Positions 1-6,696 of a DNA stretch of 18,725 nt are shown here, piece after piece (positions within the stretch are counted from its first letter, which is position 1; each line of letters starts with the position of its first letter). Source of the DNA: CAZOVB01 sp046541415 (GTDB lineage Bacteria > Planctomycetota > Phycisphaerae > SM23-33); assembly GCA_046541415.1 (NCBI GenBank), contig JBKHDI010000070.1, forward strand, positions 1-18,725, in the 5' to 3' direction. Under the pieces are notes generated by a model. It was given only the letters and a program-made list of their open reading frames with translations, was not told the origin of the DNA and ran no database searches. Both the position numbers and the translations under genes were made by a program.

Positions 1-2
1 GT

Positions 3-929
3 CTACCCATTCACGGCCTGGGGGTGGTCGTCTCTGACCATCTCCAGATCGGCCGCGGCTGCGTTGGACTCGACCTGCTCGACGTTCTTGCACCCGGGGA
101 TTACGCACGTCACCGCCGGGTGTTGCAGACACCATCCCAGGGCCCACTGGGCCATATCCACGCCGTCGGGCACCTCGTTTTTCTTGATCTCGATGGCCTT
201 GCGGATCGACTCTCTGGTCTGCTCATCGCTGTGCCATTTTCCCCGCACGTCGTTGTCGTCGAACGTGCTGTTCTCGTCGTACTTGCCCGAAAGGTACCCG
301 CTGGCCAAGGGCACGCGGGCCAGGACGCCCAGGTTCTGGCGGATGCAGGAATCGAAGACGCGATTCTCCGGTGTCTTGTTCAGGCGGTTGTAGACAACCT
401 GGATCGCCTCGGAACCGACCTCGTCGGATTTGTCGGTCTGGTAGATGTTGTCGTTGCTGCCGATCGACGTGCCCAAATGACGGACCTTACCCTCCTCCTT
501 GAAGCGGTTGAGCATCTCCCAGAGCCCGTCGGTATCGAAGCACTCATCGGGGCCGGAGTGGAACTGGTACAGGTCGACATGGTCGGTCTGCAGGGCCTTG
601 AGCGACAGCTCCAGTTGCTCGCGGACCTTGTCCAGATCGTAGACCGTGTCCCGCTCGAAGGGGCTGTGGAACTTGTGGCCGAACTTGGTGGCGACGATCC
701 AGTCGTCGCGCTGGCCCTTTATGGCCCGGCCGCAGAACTCCTCGCTGAGATGGTCGCCGTAGCACTCGGCCGTGTCCAGCAGGTTGATCCCCAGTTCCTT
801 GGCCCGGGCGAACATGGCGTCGACTTCATCCTGCTGGAAGTCCTTTCCCCACTCGCCGCCGAACTGCCACGTCCCCACGCCGACGACCGATACCGTCAGT
901 TCCGTCTTGCCCAATCTCCTGTACTTCAT
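3..929 (-). CDS. Aldo/keto reductase
   Basis: A 308-residue NAD(P)H-dependent oxidoreductase of the aldo/keto reductase superfamily, which reduces carbonyls on sugars or aldehydes in the cytoplasm. The sequence shows the whole (alpha/beta)8 pattern. It opens with the usual YRRLGKTxLxVSxxGxGTW strand, and the catalytic tetrad is visible as D52 (LLDTAECYG), Y57, K82 (ATKFGHK) and H124 (LYQFHSG). The C-terminal cofactor-binding part reads VIPGCKNVEQVESN. I start it at the ATG at 929 because an AGGAG lies a few bases upstream and family similarity begins there; a longer open frame extends to 1091 but is unlike the family. The stop (TAG) is at 3-5, so the gene is complete. It is divergent from the secreted protein at 1055. 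The physiological substrate cannot be told from sequence. Confidence 0.93.
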   Translation of the reverse strand: MKYRRLGKTELTVSVVGVGTWQFGGEWGKDFQQDEVDAMFARAKELGINLLDTAECYGDHLSEEFCGRAIKGQRDDWIVATKFGHKFHSPFERDTVYDLDKVREQLELSLKALQTDHVDLYQFHSGPDECFDTDGLWEMLNRFKEEGKVRHLGTSIGSNDNIYQTDKSDEVGSEAIQVVYNRLNKTPENRVFDSCIRQNLGVLARVPLASGYLSGKYDENSTFDDNDVRGKWHSDEQTRESIRKAIEIKKNEVPDGVDMAQWALGWCLQHPAVTCVIPGCKNVEQVESNAAAADLEMVRDDHPQAVNG

Positions 930-1054
930 GGCGAATCTCCTGTCATGCAAATGGTTTGTATCTGCCCCTACCTTCCAGTGTACCCCGCAAGACCGCCGGT
1001 TGCCAAAATGCGGGCAATTCTGCGCATCGGGCTGCTGGGCGGGTATGCTCGGAC

Positions 1055-2362
1055 ATGCAAAGAAGACCGCGCTTACTGACGATCCCTGCAATCGCCCTGA
1101 CAGTTTGCCTCCTGGCGGCCGCGGACCCGCCTGCCGACCCTGCCCCGGCGACGGAAGTCAACGGGCTGAAGGTGGAGGTCAGGCCGGGCGAGCAGACCTT
1201 CCATCCGACCATGGGGCCCGTGCTCCAGGTGCGGTTTGTCAACACCACCGACAAGCCGATGCACCTGCTGAACCCGGGCAACTACCGAGCCTGGCAGTTC
1301 GATGGGGGGACGAATTACGCCATCCGCGCCGTCGATGTCCCCGCCCCGGCAGAGGCAACCGTTACGCTGCAGCCGGGCAAGGACCTGGCCGTCACTGCCG
1401 ACCTGTCCAGCGGATTCCAGTTCCAGTTCCTCTCTGCCGTCGGGCGAACTGTCCCGCGGGACGATCCCGCTGACGGGTCGATGTCGATATCGGCCAGGAT
1501 CGTCCTGGCAGCTCCGGCCAAGCCGGATGGGCGAACCTACTGGACAGGGACGATCCAGACTCCCGCGGTGACGATGACCCCCAGCAGCTACGCGATTCGC
1601 CCTGCGGGGGCCGAACCGGCCGGGGCAAAGCTCAAGGCTGAGCTGGTCTTCGAGGACACCGAATTCCGTCTGCCGCTGCAGAAGACAGGCCCCGGCTATC
1701 GGGATCGCCTGTTGCAGCTGCGGTCCCGGGGTCGACTGGCTCCCCTGGCGGTACCTTTCAGCCTGAAGATCACCAATACGTCGGACAAAACGATCCAGTT
1801 GGCGCGGACCGGCGACCTGCAGCGGCTGAGGCTGTCTCTGACCGGGCCAGGCGTATTGGCCCTGTCGTTCGGCGTGGTGATGAACCGGGAGTATCAGGCC
1901 AGCCCGCGGCTGGACCTCGAGCCCGGTGAGTCGTTCGAGATCAGGCGGGATACGCTGAGCATCGACAACCGGACCAACGAGATCGCCTACTACTGGACGC
2001 AGATGGGCATCTACCAGATCCAGGCCACCTGGCAGAGCAGTGCCAGCGGCATCGAAGGCGTCCCGCCGGGCGGGAGAATCACGCTATATTCCCAGCCGGT
2101 GACCATCCGGGTAGCCGACGAGCAGGGGCAGATCCGCCCGCCGTTGACCAGTGACCAACTCGACAAGTTGTTCCAGGCGCTGGTGGACCAGCTGGCCCAC
2201 CCAAGCTTCCGCAAGCGGGAGCAGGCAACCAAGGAACTGCTGGACATGGCCCGCAGTCAGCCCCGGATCGCCGAGAGACTGCGGAAACTCGCCGATGCAG
2301 GCCACGGCGATCAGGAGGTCCTTGCCCGGGTTCGCAGCATCCTGGCCGAGCTGGAGAAGTAG
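1055..2362 (+). CDS. Secreted protein of unknown function with C-terminal HEAT-like helices
   Basis: A 435-residue protein I do not recognise as a named family. Residues 1-23 form a signal peptide: a basic start (MQRRPR), a hydrophobic core and an AAA|DPP cleavage region. The mature part is exported or periplasmic. The middle is beta-rich and has two similar stretches of the type 'VRFVNTTDKPMHLLNPGNY' and 'LKITNTSDKTIQLARTGDL', spaced roughly 170 residues apart, which suggests two immunoglobulin-like repeats. The last 65 residues (LDKLFQALVDQLAHPSFRKREQATKELL onward in pattern) resemble the short HEAT-like helical tail found on many planctomycetal secreted proteins. I chose the ATG at 1055 because it gives a clean signal peptide; the open frame extends back to 956 without one. 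There is no clear Shine-Dalgarno sequence. Confidence 0.75.
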   Translation: MQRRPRLLTIPAIALTVCLLAAADPPADPAPATEVNGLKVEVRPGEQTFHPTMGPVLQVRFVNTTDKPMHLLNPGNYRAWQFDGGTNYAIRAVDVPAPAEATVTLQPGKDLAVTADLSSGFQFQFLSAVGRTVPRDDPADGSMSISARIVLAAPAKPDGRTYWTGTIQTPAVTMTPSSYAIRPAGAEPAGAKLKAELVFEDTEFRLPLQKTGPGYRDRLLQLRSRGRLAPLAVPFSLKITNTSDKTIQLARTGDLQRLRLSLTGPGVLALSFGVVMNREYQASPRLDLEPGESFEIRRDTLSIDNRTNEIAYYWTQMGIYQIQATWQSSASGIEGVPPGGRITLYSQPVTIRVADEQGQIRPPLTSDQLDKLFQALVDQLAHPSFRKREQATKELLDMARSQPRIAERLRKLADAGHGDQEVLARVRSILAELEK

Positions 2363-2391
2363 AAGGCAGGGCAGGGGCGAAGGGGATCAGA

Positions 2392-2942
2392 ATGGAGCAG
2401 CTTCTGACCGACAACGGTCAGGGCGGGGCGAAAGAGGCCTTCACCACCACCGAAACCATGCCCGGCGCCGTCGGCGGGGCGCCGCTGGTCTCGCCGAGAG
2501 TCCCCTCCAGCACGGAGGCCAACGACCGCGGTTTCGCGTTGCGTCACCGGGTCGGGGCGTGGATCGCTCACATGGGACGCGGGGCGGGCCATAACTTTGT
2601 CGACTACCAGTTTCGCCCGAACGCAATCCTGGTCAGCTTCCCCGACCAGGCGGGCAACCTGCGTGCGCTGACCGAGGTCATGCCCGGCGCCCGCACCGTC
2701 AGCCAGACCGATGAGGAGCGGTTCGCCTTTATCGATTCCCCGATGGGGTCCGGGCCCGGTACATCCTGGAGAAAAATAGTAGCTCATTACAGAAAGTCGA
2801 GGACCTCCGCAGCTATACTATAGAGGCAGAAGATTTGCTCAAGGCCTTCAATGTTCGGACCGGTCCGCTGGAGGACCCCCGCCAGGGACAACGCTACGAG
2901 CCGGCCGGATACAGTTGGCCTGACTGGGCCAAGGAGAACTGA
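2392..2942 (+). pseudogene. Unknown protein gene with an apparent one-base frameshift
   Basis: Unrecognised protein. From the ATG at 2392 (AGGGG about 10 bases upstream) the frame stays open to a TAG at 2821-2823, giving 143 residues. From about 2748 the neighbouring frame reads far better: it continues as VRARYILEKN, runs through EDLRSYTIEAEDLLKAFNV and WPDWAKEN, and stops at TGA 2940-2942. Re-reading one base (or restoring one missing G) in the GGGG run at 2745-2748 joins the two halves into about 183 residues. This could be a real null mutation, an assembly error, or less likely recoding; no classical X-XXY-YYZ slippery heptamer is visible. A perfect 7-base inverted repeat (2404-2421, ACAA loop) lies in the first ten codons. 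It follows the secreted protein by 29 bases. Confidence 0.55.
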
Positions 2943-3292
2943 ACGCAGCCAGAGGAGCGATCGGAGGACGCTCGAGCTTGCTTCCTGCAGCGGGAGTTTG
3001 ATCCATCCCTTGCCTGATGGGAGTCTTTCAGAATTCCCATTTCACGTTGCATTGGGGCGGACAATTCAGTAGAGTATGGATGTCGTGGTATGGGAAAACC
3101 CATAGCCGACAAAGGCGTAATCTGTCTGGACAGCAGATATCGCCCCAGATCGAAACGCAGTACCGCTGTACATTGGAGAAAGACAGCCGTTCCGGCTGCA
3201 CGTCAGAAAAAGCAGTATTCGATCTTTTTCCAGGCTTTCGGTGCATCCGCCCCGGGTCGAGCATGTCGCGACCTTGCGTCTGGAGAAGAACA
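2943..3292 (+). other. About 350 bases without a confident gene; possible decayed coding remnant
   Basis: No intact gene with a start and ribosome site is seen here. Short stretches look protein-like without forming one gene. The frame after the TGA at 2940 continues for 24 acidic residues to a TGA at 3015. A second frame stays open from 3121 to a TAG at 3340-3342, with plausible protein text such as APDRNAVPLYIGERQPFRLH and ending in SEVDVYEAMHRIQ, but it lacks an early ATG, GTG or TTG. G+C at third positions is lower than in the neighbours. A weak sigma-70-like pair (TTGCAT at 3048, 17 bases, TAGAGT at 3071) might serve the activator gene. I see no sigma-54 site here. Confidence 0.4.
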
Positions 3293-4270
3293 GTGCCGGT
3301 TCCGAAGTGGATGTCTATGAAGCCATGCACCGAATCCAATAGATCGCAGGTGATGGTGGGTATTTCGCCCGTCATGCAGCAGATCCGCCAACTGGTCGAC
3401 CGGGTCAGCAGCAGCGTTTGTCCGGTCCTGATTGAGGGCGAGAGCGGGACGGGCAAGGAACTGGTCGCCCGTCGCCTGCACAGCATGTCCGAGCGGTCCG
3501 GAAGGACGTTCATTCCGGTCAATTGCGCGGGGATCAGCGAAGGGCTATTCGAGAGCCAGTTCTTCGGCCACCTGCGCGGGGCATTTACCGGGGCCCGCCA
3601 GGAGATGCTCGGCCTGATCCGCGCTGCCGACGGCGGGTCGCTGTTCATGGATGAGGTCGGGGAGATCCCGCTCCACCAGCAGGCCAAAATGCTCCGGGTC
3701 TTCCAGGAAGGCGAGGTCCTGCCGGTCGGATCAAGCCAGGCCGTCCAGGTCGACACCCGCTTCATCGCCGCGACAAACCGGAATCTGGAAGCCGAGGTCA
3801 CGGCGGGCCGATTCCGTCGCGACCTGTTCTACCGTCTGAACATCGTGCGGATTCACATCCCGCCCTTGCGGGAAAGGCCTGAGGACATCGAGCCCCTTCT
3901 GGACCATTTTCTCGGTCGCTTCTCCGAGCAGTACAACCGTCCTGCCGTACACGTCAGCGGGTCGGTCCGCCACCGCCTGGAGGAATACAGTTGGCCGGGC
4001 AATGTCCGGCAGTTGGCGGCCTGGGTGGAGCGACTCTACGCCTTGGGCTTTGGCCCGGAAATCCTTGTCGGCAGCCTGGTCGGTACCAGCGGCAGGTATC
4101 AGGGCGAGCCGGGCGGGCGGAAGGACAAAGTGATGACGCTCAAAGAGGCCGAACGCCACGCCATTCGCAAGGCCCTGGAGCATTCGGGTAACCGCATCCA
4201 GCAGGCTGCCGAGATCCTCGACATCCATCGCACCACGCTGTATCGCAAGATGAGGATGCACAATCTGTAA
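3293..4270 (+). CDS. Sigma-54-dependent transcriptional activator without a sensor domain (PspF-like architecture)
   Basis: A bacterial enhancer-binding protein of about 325 residues that uses ATP to remodel sigma-54 RNA polymerase. Residues about 21-255 are the AAA+ domain: Walker A GESGTGKE (49-56), the sigma-54 contact loop GAFTGA (96-101), Walker B LFMDEVGEI (117-125), sensor and arginine-finger region FRRDLFYRLN, and YSWPGNVRQL. Residues about 285-325 are a Fis-type helix-turn-helix ending TTLYRKMRMHNL. There is no receiver, GAF, PAS or FHA domain, as in PspF. The GTG start at 3293 has GGAG seven bases upstream; ATGs at 3311, 3317 and 3353 are alternatives, and the last begins right at the AAA+ domain. 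A strong terminator follows the stop. The likely target is the sigma-54 promoter at 4511, which is inference from proximity. Confidence 0.93.
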   Translation: MPVPKWMSMKPCTESNRSQVMVGISPVMQQIRQLVDRVSSSVCPVLIEGESGTGKELVARRLHSMSERSGRTFIPVNCAGISEGLFESQFFGHLRGAFTGARQEMLGLIRAADGGSLFMDEVGEIPLHQQAKMLRVFQEGEVLPVGSSQAVQVDTRFIAATNRNLEAEVTAGRFRRDLFYRLNIVRIHIPPLRERPEDIEPLLDHFLGRFSEQYNRPAVHVSGSVRHRLEEYSWPGNVRQLAAWVERLYALGFGPEILVGSLVGTSGRYQGEPGGRKDKVMTLKEAERHAIRKALEHSGNRIQQAAEILDIHRTTLYRKMRMHNL

Positions 4271-4299
4271 GAGGCTGTAGGAGGTCAGTCTCGGGAAAC

Positions 4300-4331
4300 A
4301 GGCCGACGCGGGTTCCGCCGTCGGCCTTTTT
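4300..4331 (+). terminator. Rho-independent terminator after the sigma-54 activator gene
   Basis: A perfect 9-base stem, AGGCCGACG (4300-4308) with CGTCGGCCT (4319-4327), closes a 10-base loop and runs into five Ts (4327-4331). It starts 30 bases after the activator stop codon. It separates the activator transcript from the sigma-54-controlled operon downstream. Confidence 0.9.
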
Positions 4332-4337
4332 CACGCG

Positions 4338-4354
4338 CCGATCGAATCGATCGG
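4338..4354. promoter_or_regulatory. Perfect 17-base palindrome, candidate operator
   Basis: CCGATCGA-A-TCGATCGG is an exact inverted repeat with 8-base arms and a 1-base centre. It lies directly after the terminator and about 190 bases upstream of the predicted transcription start of the sigma-54 operon. It has no T-run, so it is not another terminator. It could be a second protein-binding site, or chance in GATC-rich sequence; function is inferred from position only. Confidence 0.4.
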
Positions 4355-4356
4355 AT

Positions 4357-4413
4357 GTAGCAGTTCGGCAACATGTTGCAGCCTGCAACGCGGATTTTTC
4401 TCTGATCTGCAAC
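4357..4413. promoter_or_regulatory. Candidate enhancer (UAS) array for the sigma-54 activator
   Basis: A perfect dyad GTTGCAG-C-CTGCAAC occupies 4375-4389. An imperfect dyad, GTAGCAG (4357-4363) with CGGCAAC (4366-4372), precedes it, and another exact half-site CTGCAAC follows at 4407-4413. The array is about 125-180 bases upstream of the predicted start of the sigma-54 transcript. That is where Fis-type helix-turn-helix activators usually bind before looping to the promoter. Binding by the activator at 3293 is inferred. Confidence 0.55.
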
Positions 4414-4510
4414 CTGGGCCGTTCGGCCGTCCAGATGGAGCGGACGCCTTCTGAGAACTAACCCGTTGTGGAAAAATGTCTTGAAAGCACTTCCGCAGTT
4501 ATGGGGGAAA

Positions 4511-4527
4511 TTGGCATGCCCCTTGCA
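4511..4527 (+). promoter_or_regulatory. Sigma-54 (-24/-12) promoter
   Basis: TTGGCATGCCCCTTGCA matches the sigma-54 consensus (TGGCAC-N5-TTGCA type). The invariant GG (4513-4514) and GC (4525-4526) are separated by exactly ten bases. Predicted transcription starts near 4538, giving a leader of about 47 bases before the ATG at 4585. A sigma-54 activator gene lies immediately upstream, which strengthens the call. Confidence 0.87.
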
Positions 4528-4542
4528 TTTATTCCGTACAAT

Positions 4543-4561
4543 CCCCGGTTCGTGACCGGGG
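4543..4561 (+). promoter_or_regulatory. Leader hairpin in the sigma-54 transcript
   Basis: CCCCGGT (4543-4549) pairs perfectly with ACCGGGG (4555-4561) around a 5-base TCGTG loop. It begins about five bases after the predicted transcription start and ends eight bases before the ribosome site GGAAGGA (4570-4576), which stays unpaired. There is no T-run, so a terminator is unlikely. A 5'-end stabilising hairpin is the simplest reading. Confidence 0.5.
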
Positions 4562-4584
4562 GATTTCCAGGAAGGAATGCTGTC

Positions 4585-4992
4585 ATGGTCAGCCTGCCAG
4601 AAGATCTCAACGACGTCGTCCTGTTCGGTGCACAACAGACATTGCTCTTGAGCATAGCCGATTGGGCCAGCCACCACGACCGGTTCCCGCTCCGCCTGGT
4701 CGCTTCGTCGCGACGGGCCGATGTTCAGGCTGCTGCGGTCGGGGCTGCGTGCCTGGTCATAGACGCCACCGAGGCTGCCGATACGGCCCTGAAAATCCTG
4801 GACCATGTCCTCAGTTGCCGCCGGGGGGGCAACGTCCTTGTCTATACCGATCGAATGCACGAGGGCCTGGAGTTGGACGTCCGCCAGAGAGGCGTCGGCT
4901 TTGTGCTGGGTCCCCTCACGCCGGAACAGTGGGAGGGCGTCTTCGCGGGCCTGGGCAAGGCCACTTCGGGACAGGGAATCGCAGTTCGATGA
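4585..4992 (+). CDS. Small degenerate receiver-like protein
   Basis: A 135-residue cytoplasmic protein, first gene of the sigma-54 operon, with a strong GGAAGGA site eight bases before the ATG. I do not recognise a named family, but the secondary-structure rhythm is that of a response-regulator receiver. It has a strand with a possible phospho-acceptor (CLVIDATE, D60), then a helix, then a strand ending in a threonine (VLVYTD), then a helix, then a strand with LGPLTPEQW where receivers have the KP-x-x-x-x-L switch. The acidic pair expected after the first strand is absent (VVLFGAQQ) and the conserved lysine is replaced, so it would be a pseudo-receiver. Its stop overlaps an ATG of the next frame by four bases (ATGA at 4989). 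It may regulate the sensor-less activator in trans; that is speculative. Confidence 0.68.
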   Translation: MVSLPEDLNDVVLFGAQQTLLLSIADWASHHDRFPLRLVASSRRADVQAAAVGAACLVIDATEAADTALKILDHVLSCRRGGNVLVYTDRMHEGLELDVRQRGVGFVLGPLTPEQWEGVFAGLGKATSGQGIAVR

Positions 4993-5018
4993 AAAACTCA
5001 CATCAGGAGACTCACTCG

Positions 5019-5969
5019 ATGCAGACGATCATCACCAACCAGAATGCCCCTGTCGCTGACAGCCAGTTCGCCAAGCGCATGGCACGCCGCGTGAAATTCT
5101 ACAAGCGGATCGGCTTGTTCGGATCCCTGCCTGAGGACATGGAAGTAACCCGCGCAACCGACCCCGACACCGTCTGGCAGGCATGGTCGCTGGTCCACGA
5201 CTGCTACGTCGACTGCGAGTACATCCTGCCCAGCCCGACCGGCGTGCGGGTGCGCGGCTTTGAGGCCATGCCCGAGATGGCCACCTTCGTCGTTCGCCAC
5301 GGCCGACGGGTCGTTGCAGTCATGAGCGTCGTCGGCGATACCGACCCGTTGGGCCTGCCCAGCGACAAGGTCTACGGAGACGCCATCGACTCGCTGCGCA
5401 ACCAGAAGCGGAACGTCTGCGAGATTACGAACCTGGCCGTCGATCCCGAGTACCGAAACCAGCCGGTATTCAGCGAGCTGACGCAGGCTGCTTTCGCCCA
5501 TGCCCGTTGCATGGGCTATGACGACATGTTCATCAGCATCAGCCCCGACCACATTCCCTTCTTCGGCGAAGTGCTCTGCTTCGATCCGTTCGGCGGCAAG
5601 CGGGTCTACGACCACCTGACCGAAGACGTCGTCGTGGGGATGCGGCTGAATATCTCCGAGGCGCTTGAACGAGCCTCGCAGATCGACCAGTTGCTGGGCG
5701 ACAAGGCCTTCCTGGCCGACTTCTACTTCAATCGCAACCAGTACGTGCAGGTCGTCCGCCGCTGGGCCGTTCGGGCGGTGCAATTGTTCAATGATCCGGA
5801 GAAACTGCGGCAGCTCTTTGTCGATCGGGCCTGTTTGGAGCTCATGCTCAGCCGCCGGACCCTGGCGGCCGTGGCGAAACGATGGAGGCCCGAGGTCTTC
5901 AGCCAGGTCTTCCCGAACTTCGGCCAGTACGTCGCGGATACCTCCGCCGATACCAGCCGGGTCGCCTGA
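5019..5969 (+). CDS. FeeM-like N-acyl amino acid synthase (GNAT-fold acyltransferase)
   Basis: A 316-residue protein whose residues about 45-215 follow the N-acyl amino acid synthase / autoinducer-synthase branch of the GNAT fold. Such enzymes move a fatty acyl chain from acyl carrier protein to an amino acid. Landmarks are VWQAWSLVHDCYVDCEYI (52-69), GLPSDKVY with a following D-x-L (112-126), EITNLAVDPEYRN (135-147; E135, D142) and PDHIPFFGEVLCFDPFGG (176-193; H178). The last 100 residues are helical and not assigned. I chose the ATG at 5019 because AGGAGA lies eight bases upstream; the in-frame ATG at 4989, overlapping the previous stop, is the alternative. It is the second gene of the sigma-54 operon and ends four bases from the stop of a convergent ABC gene. 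Acyl chain and amino acid are unknown. Confidence 0.78.
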   Translation: MQTIITNQNAPVADSQFAKRMARRVKFYKRIGLFGSLPEDMEVTRATDPDTVWQAWSLVHDCYVDCEYILPSPTGVRVRGFEAMPEMATFVVRHGRRVVAVMSVVGDTDPLGLPSDKVYGDAIDSLRNQKRNVCEITNLAVDPEYRNQPVFSELTQAAFAHARCMGYDDMFISISPDHIPFFGEVLCFDPFGGKRVYDHLTEDVVVGMRLNISEALERASQIDQLLGDKAFLADFYFNRNQYVQVVRRWAVRAVQLFNDPEKLRQLFVDRACLELMLSRRTLAAVAKRWRPEVFSQVFPNFGQYVADTSADTSRVA

Positions 5970-5973
5970 GGCC

Positions 5974-6696
5974 TCAGTTGCCCGGGGGGGTCTTGTAGCC
6001 CATGCGGCGGACGGCCTCGGTGCGTTTATCGACGACAATCCGGCCGTCCAGGAACTCGGTGATCCGCCTGGCGCGGTTGGCCACCTCGAGCTCGTGGGTG
6101 ACCATGAGAATCGTCACGTCCATTTCCTCGTTCAGCTCGACCAGCAGGGAGACAATCCCTTCGCCGGTCTTGGTATCCAGCCGGGCGGTGGGTTCATCGG
6201 CCAGCAGCAGTCGCGGAGCATTGCAGAGGCTTCTGGCAAGGTTGACGCGCTGTCTCTGGCCGCCGGAGAGTTGGCCCGGGTAGTGGTGCATCCGATCGCT
6301 GAGGCCCACGCGGTCCAGCAGTTCGCGGGCCCGCCTTCGCAGCGGGCCGAGGGGCTTTCTGGCAATGCGGCCGGGCATCATGACATTTTCGGTCGCGTCG
6401 AGGTTGCCCAGAAGCAGATCATCCTGGAAGACGAACCCCAGATGCGTGCTGCGGAAGCGGTTCAGCTCGACCTCCGAGAGCCCATGAACGTCCACGTCGT
6501 CGATGAACACCGTTCCGTCGGTCGGGCCGTCGAGAGTGGAGATGATGTTCAGCAGCGTCGTCTTTCCGGCCCCGGACGGGCCGACCAGTGCAACGAAGTC
6601 GCCGGTGTCCATTTCGAAGTCGATGTCCTTGAGGACGTGAACGGGCACGGCCCCGCCGAACTTCTTGTTGAGTTTCTCGATCCTCAGAAGCATCAT
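5974..6696 (-). CDS. ABC transporter ATP-binding protein, LolD/MacB type
   Basis: A 240-residue nucleotide-binding subunit of a type VII ABC transporter (LolD/MacB/FtsE group). It shows Walker A GPSGAGKT (39-46), Q-loop glutamine 91 in GFVFQDD, signature LSGGQ (143-147), Walker B LLLADEP (163-169) and H-loop histidine 201 (VTHE). The D-loop reads TARLD rather than the common TGNLD. The start codon overlaps the permease stop (TAATG at 6698-6694), so translation is probably coupled; a second ATG follows immediately. It is the last gene of the minus-strand transporter set and is convergent with the acyltransferase gene, with no terminator visible in the four-base gap. Confidence 0.93.
   Translation of the reverse strand: MMLLRIEKLNKKFGGAVPVHVLKDIDFEMDTGDFVALVGPSGAGKTTLLNIISTLDGPTDGTVFIDDVDVHGLSEVELNRFRSTHLGFVFQDDLLLGNLDATENVMMPGRIARKPLGPLRRRARELLDRVGLSDRMHHYPGQLSGGQRQRVNLARSLCNAPRLLLADEPTARLDTKTGEGIVSLLVELNEEMDVTILMVTHELEVANRARRITEFLDGRIVVDKRTEAVRRMGYKTPPGN

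Noticed and set aside
24..1079. Long plus-strand open frame opposite the aldo/keto reductase
   Set aside because: It mirrors a clear aldo/keto reductase with its full catalytic tetrad; the plus-strand translation is low-complexity and rich in Leu, Val, Asp and Gly, as expected of an antisense shadow in GC-rich DNA.
2404..2421. CTGACCG-ACAA-CGGTCAG hairpin as terminator or regulatory element
   Set aside because: No T-run follows and it lies inside the first codons of an open frame; too little to assign a role.
3048..3076. TTGCAT-17-TAGAGT promoter upstream of the activator
   Set aside because: Both boxes are weak matches and it lies more than 200 bases from the gene; mentioned in the gap entry but not called as a feature.
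4998..6038. 346-residue minus-strand open frame opposite the acyltransferase
   Set aside because: Antisense shadow that also overlaps the end of the ABC ATPase gene; the plus-strand protein has recognisable fold landmarks.
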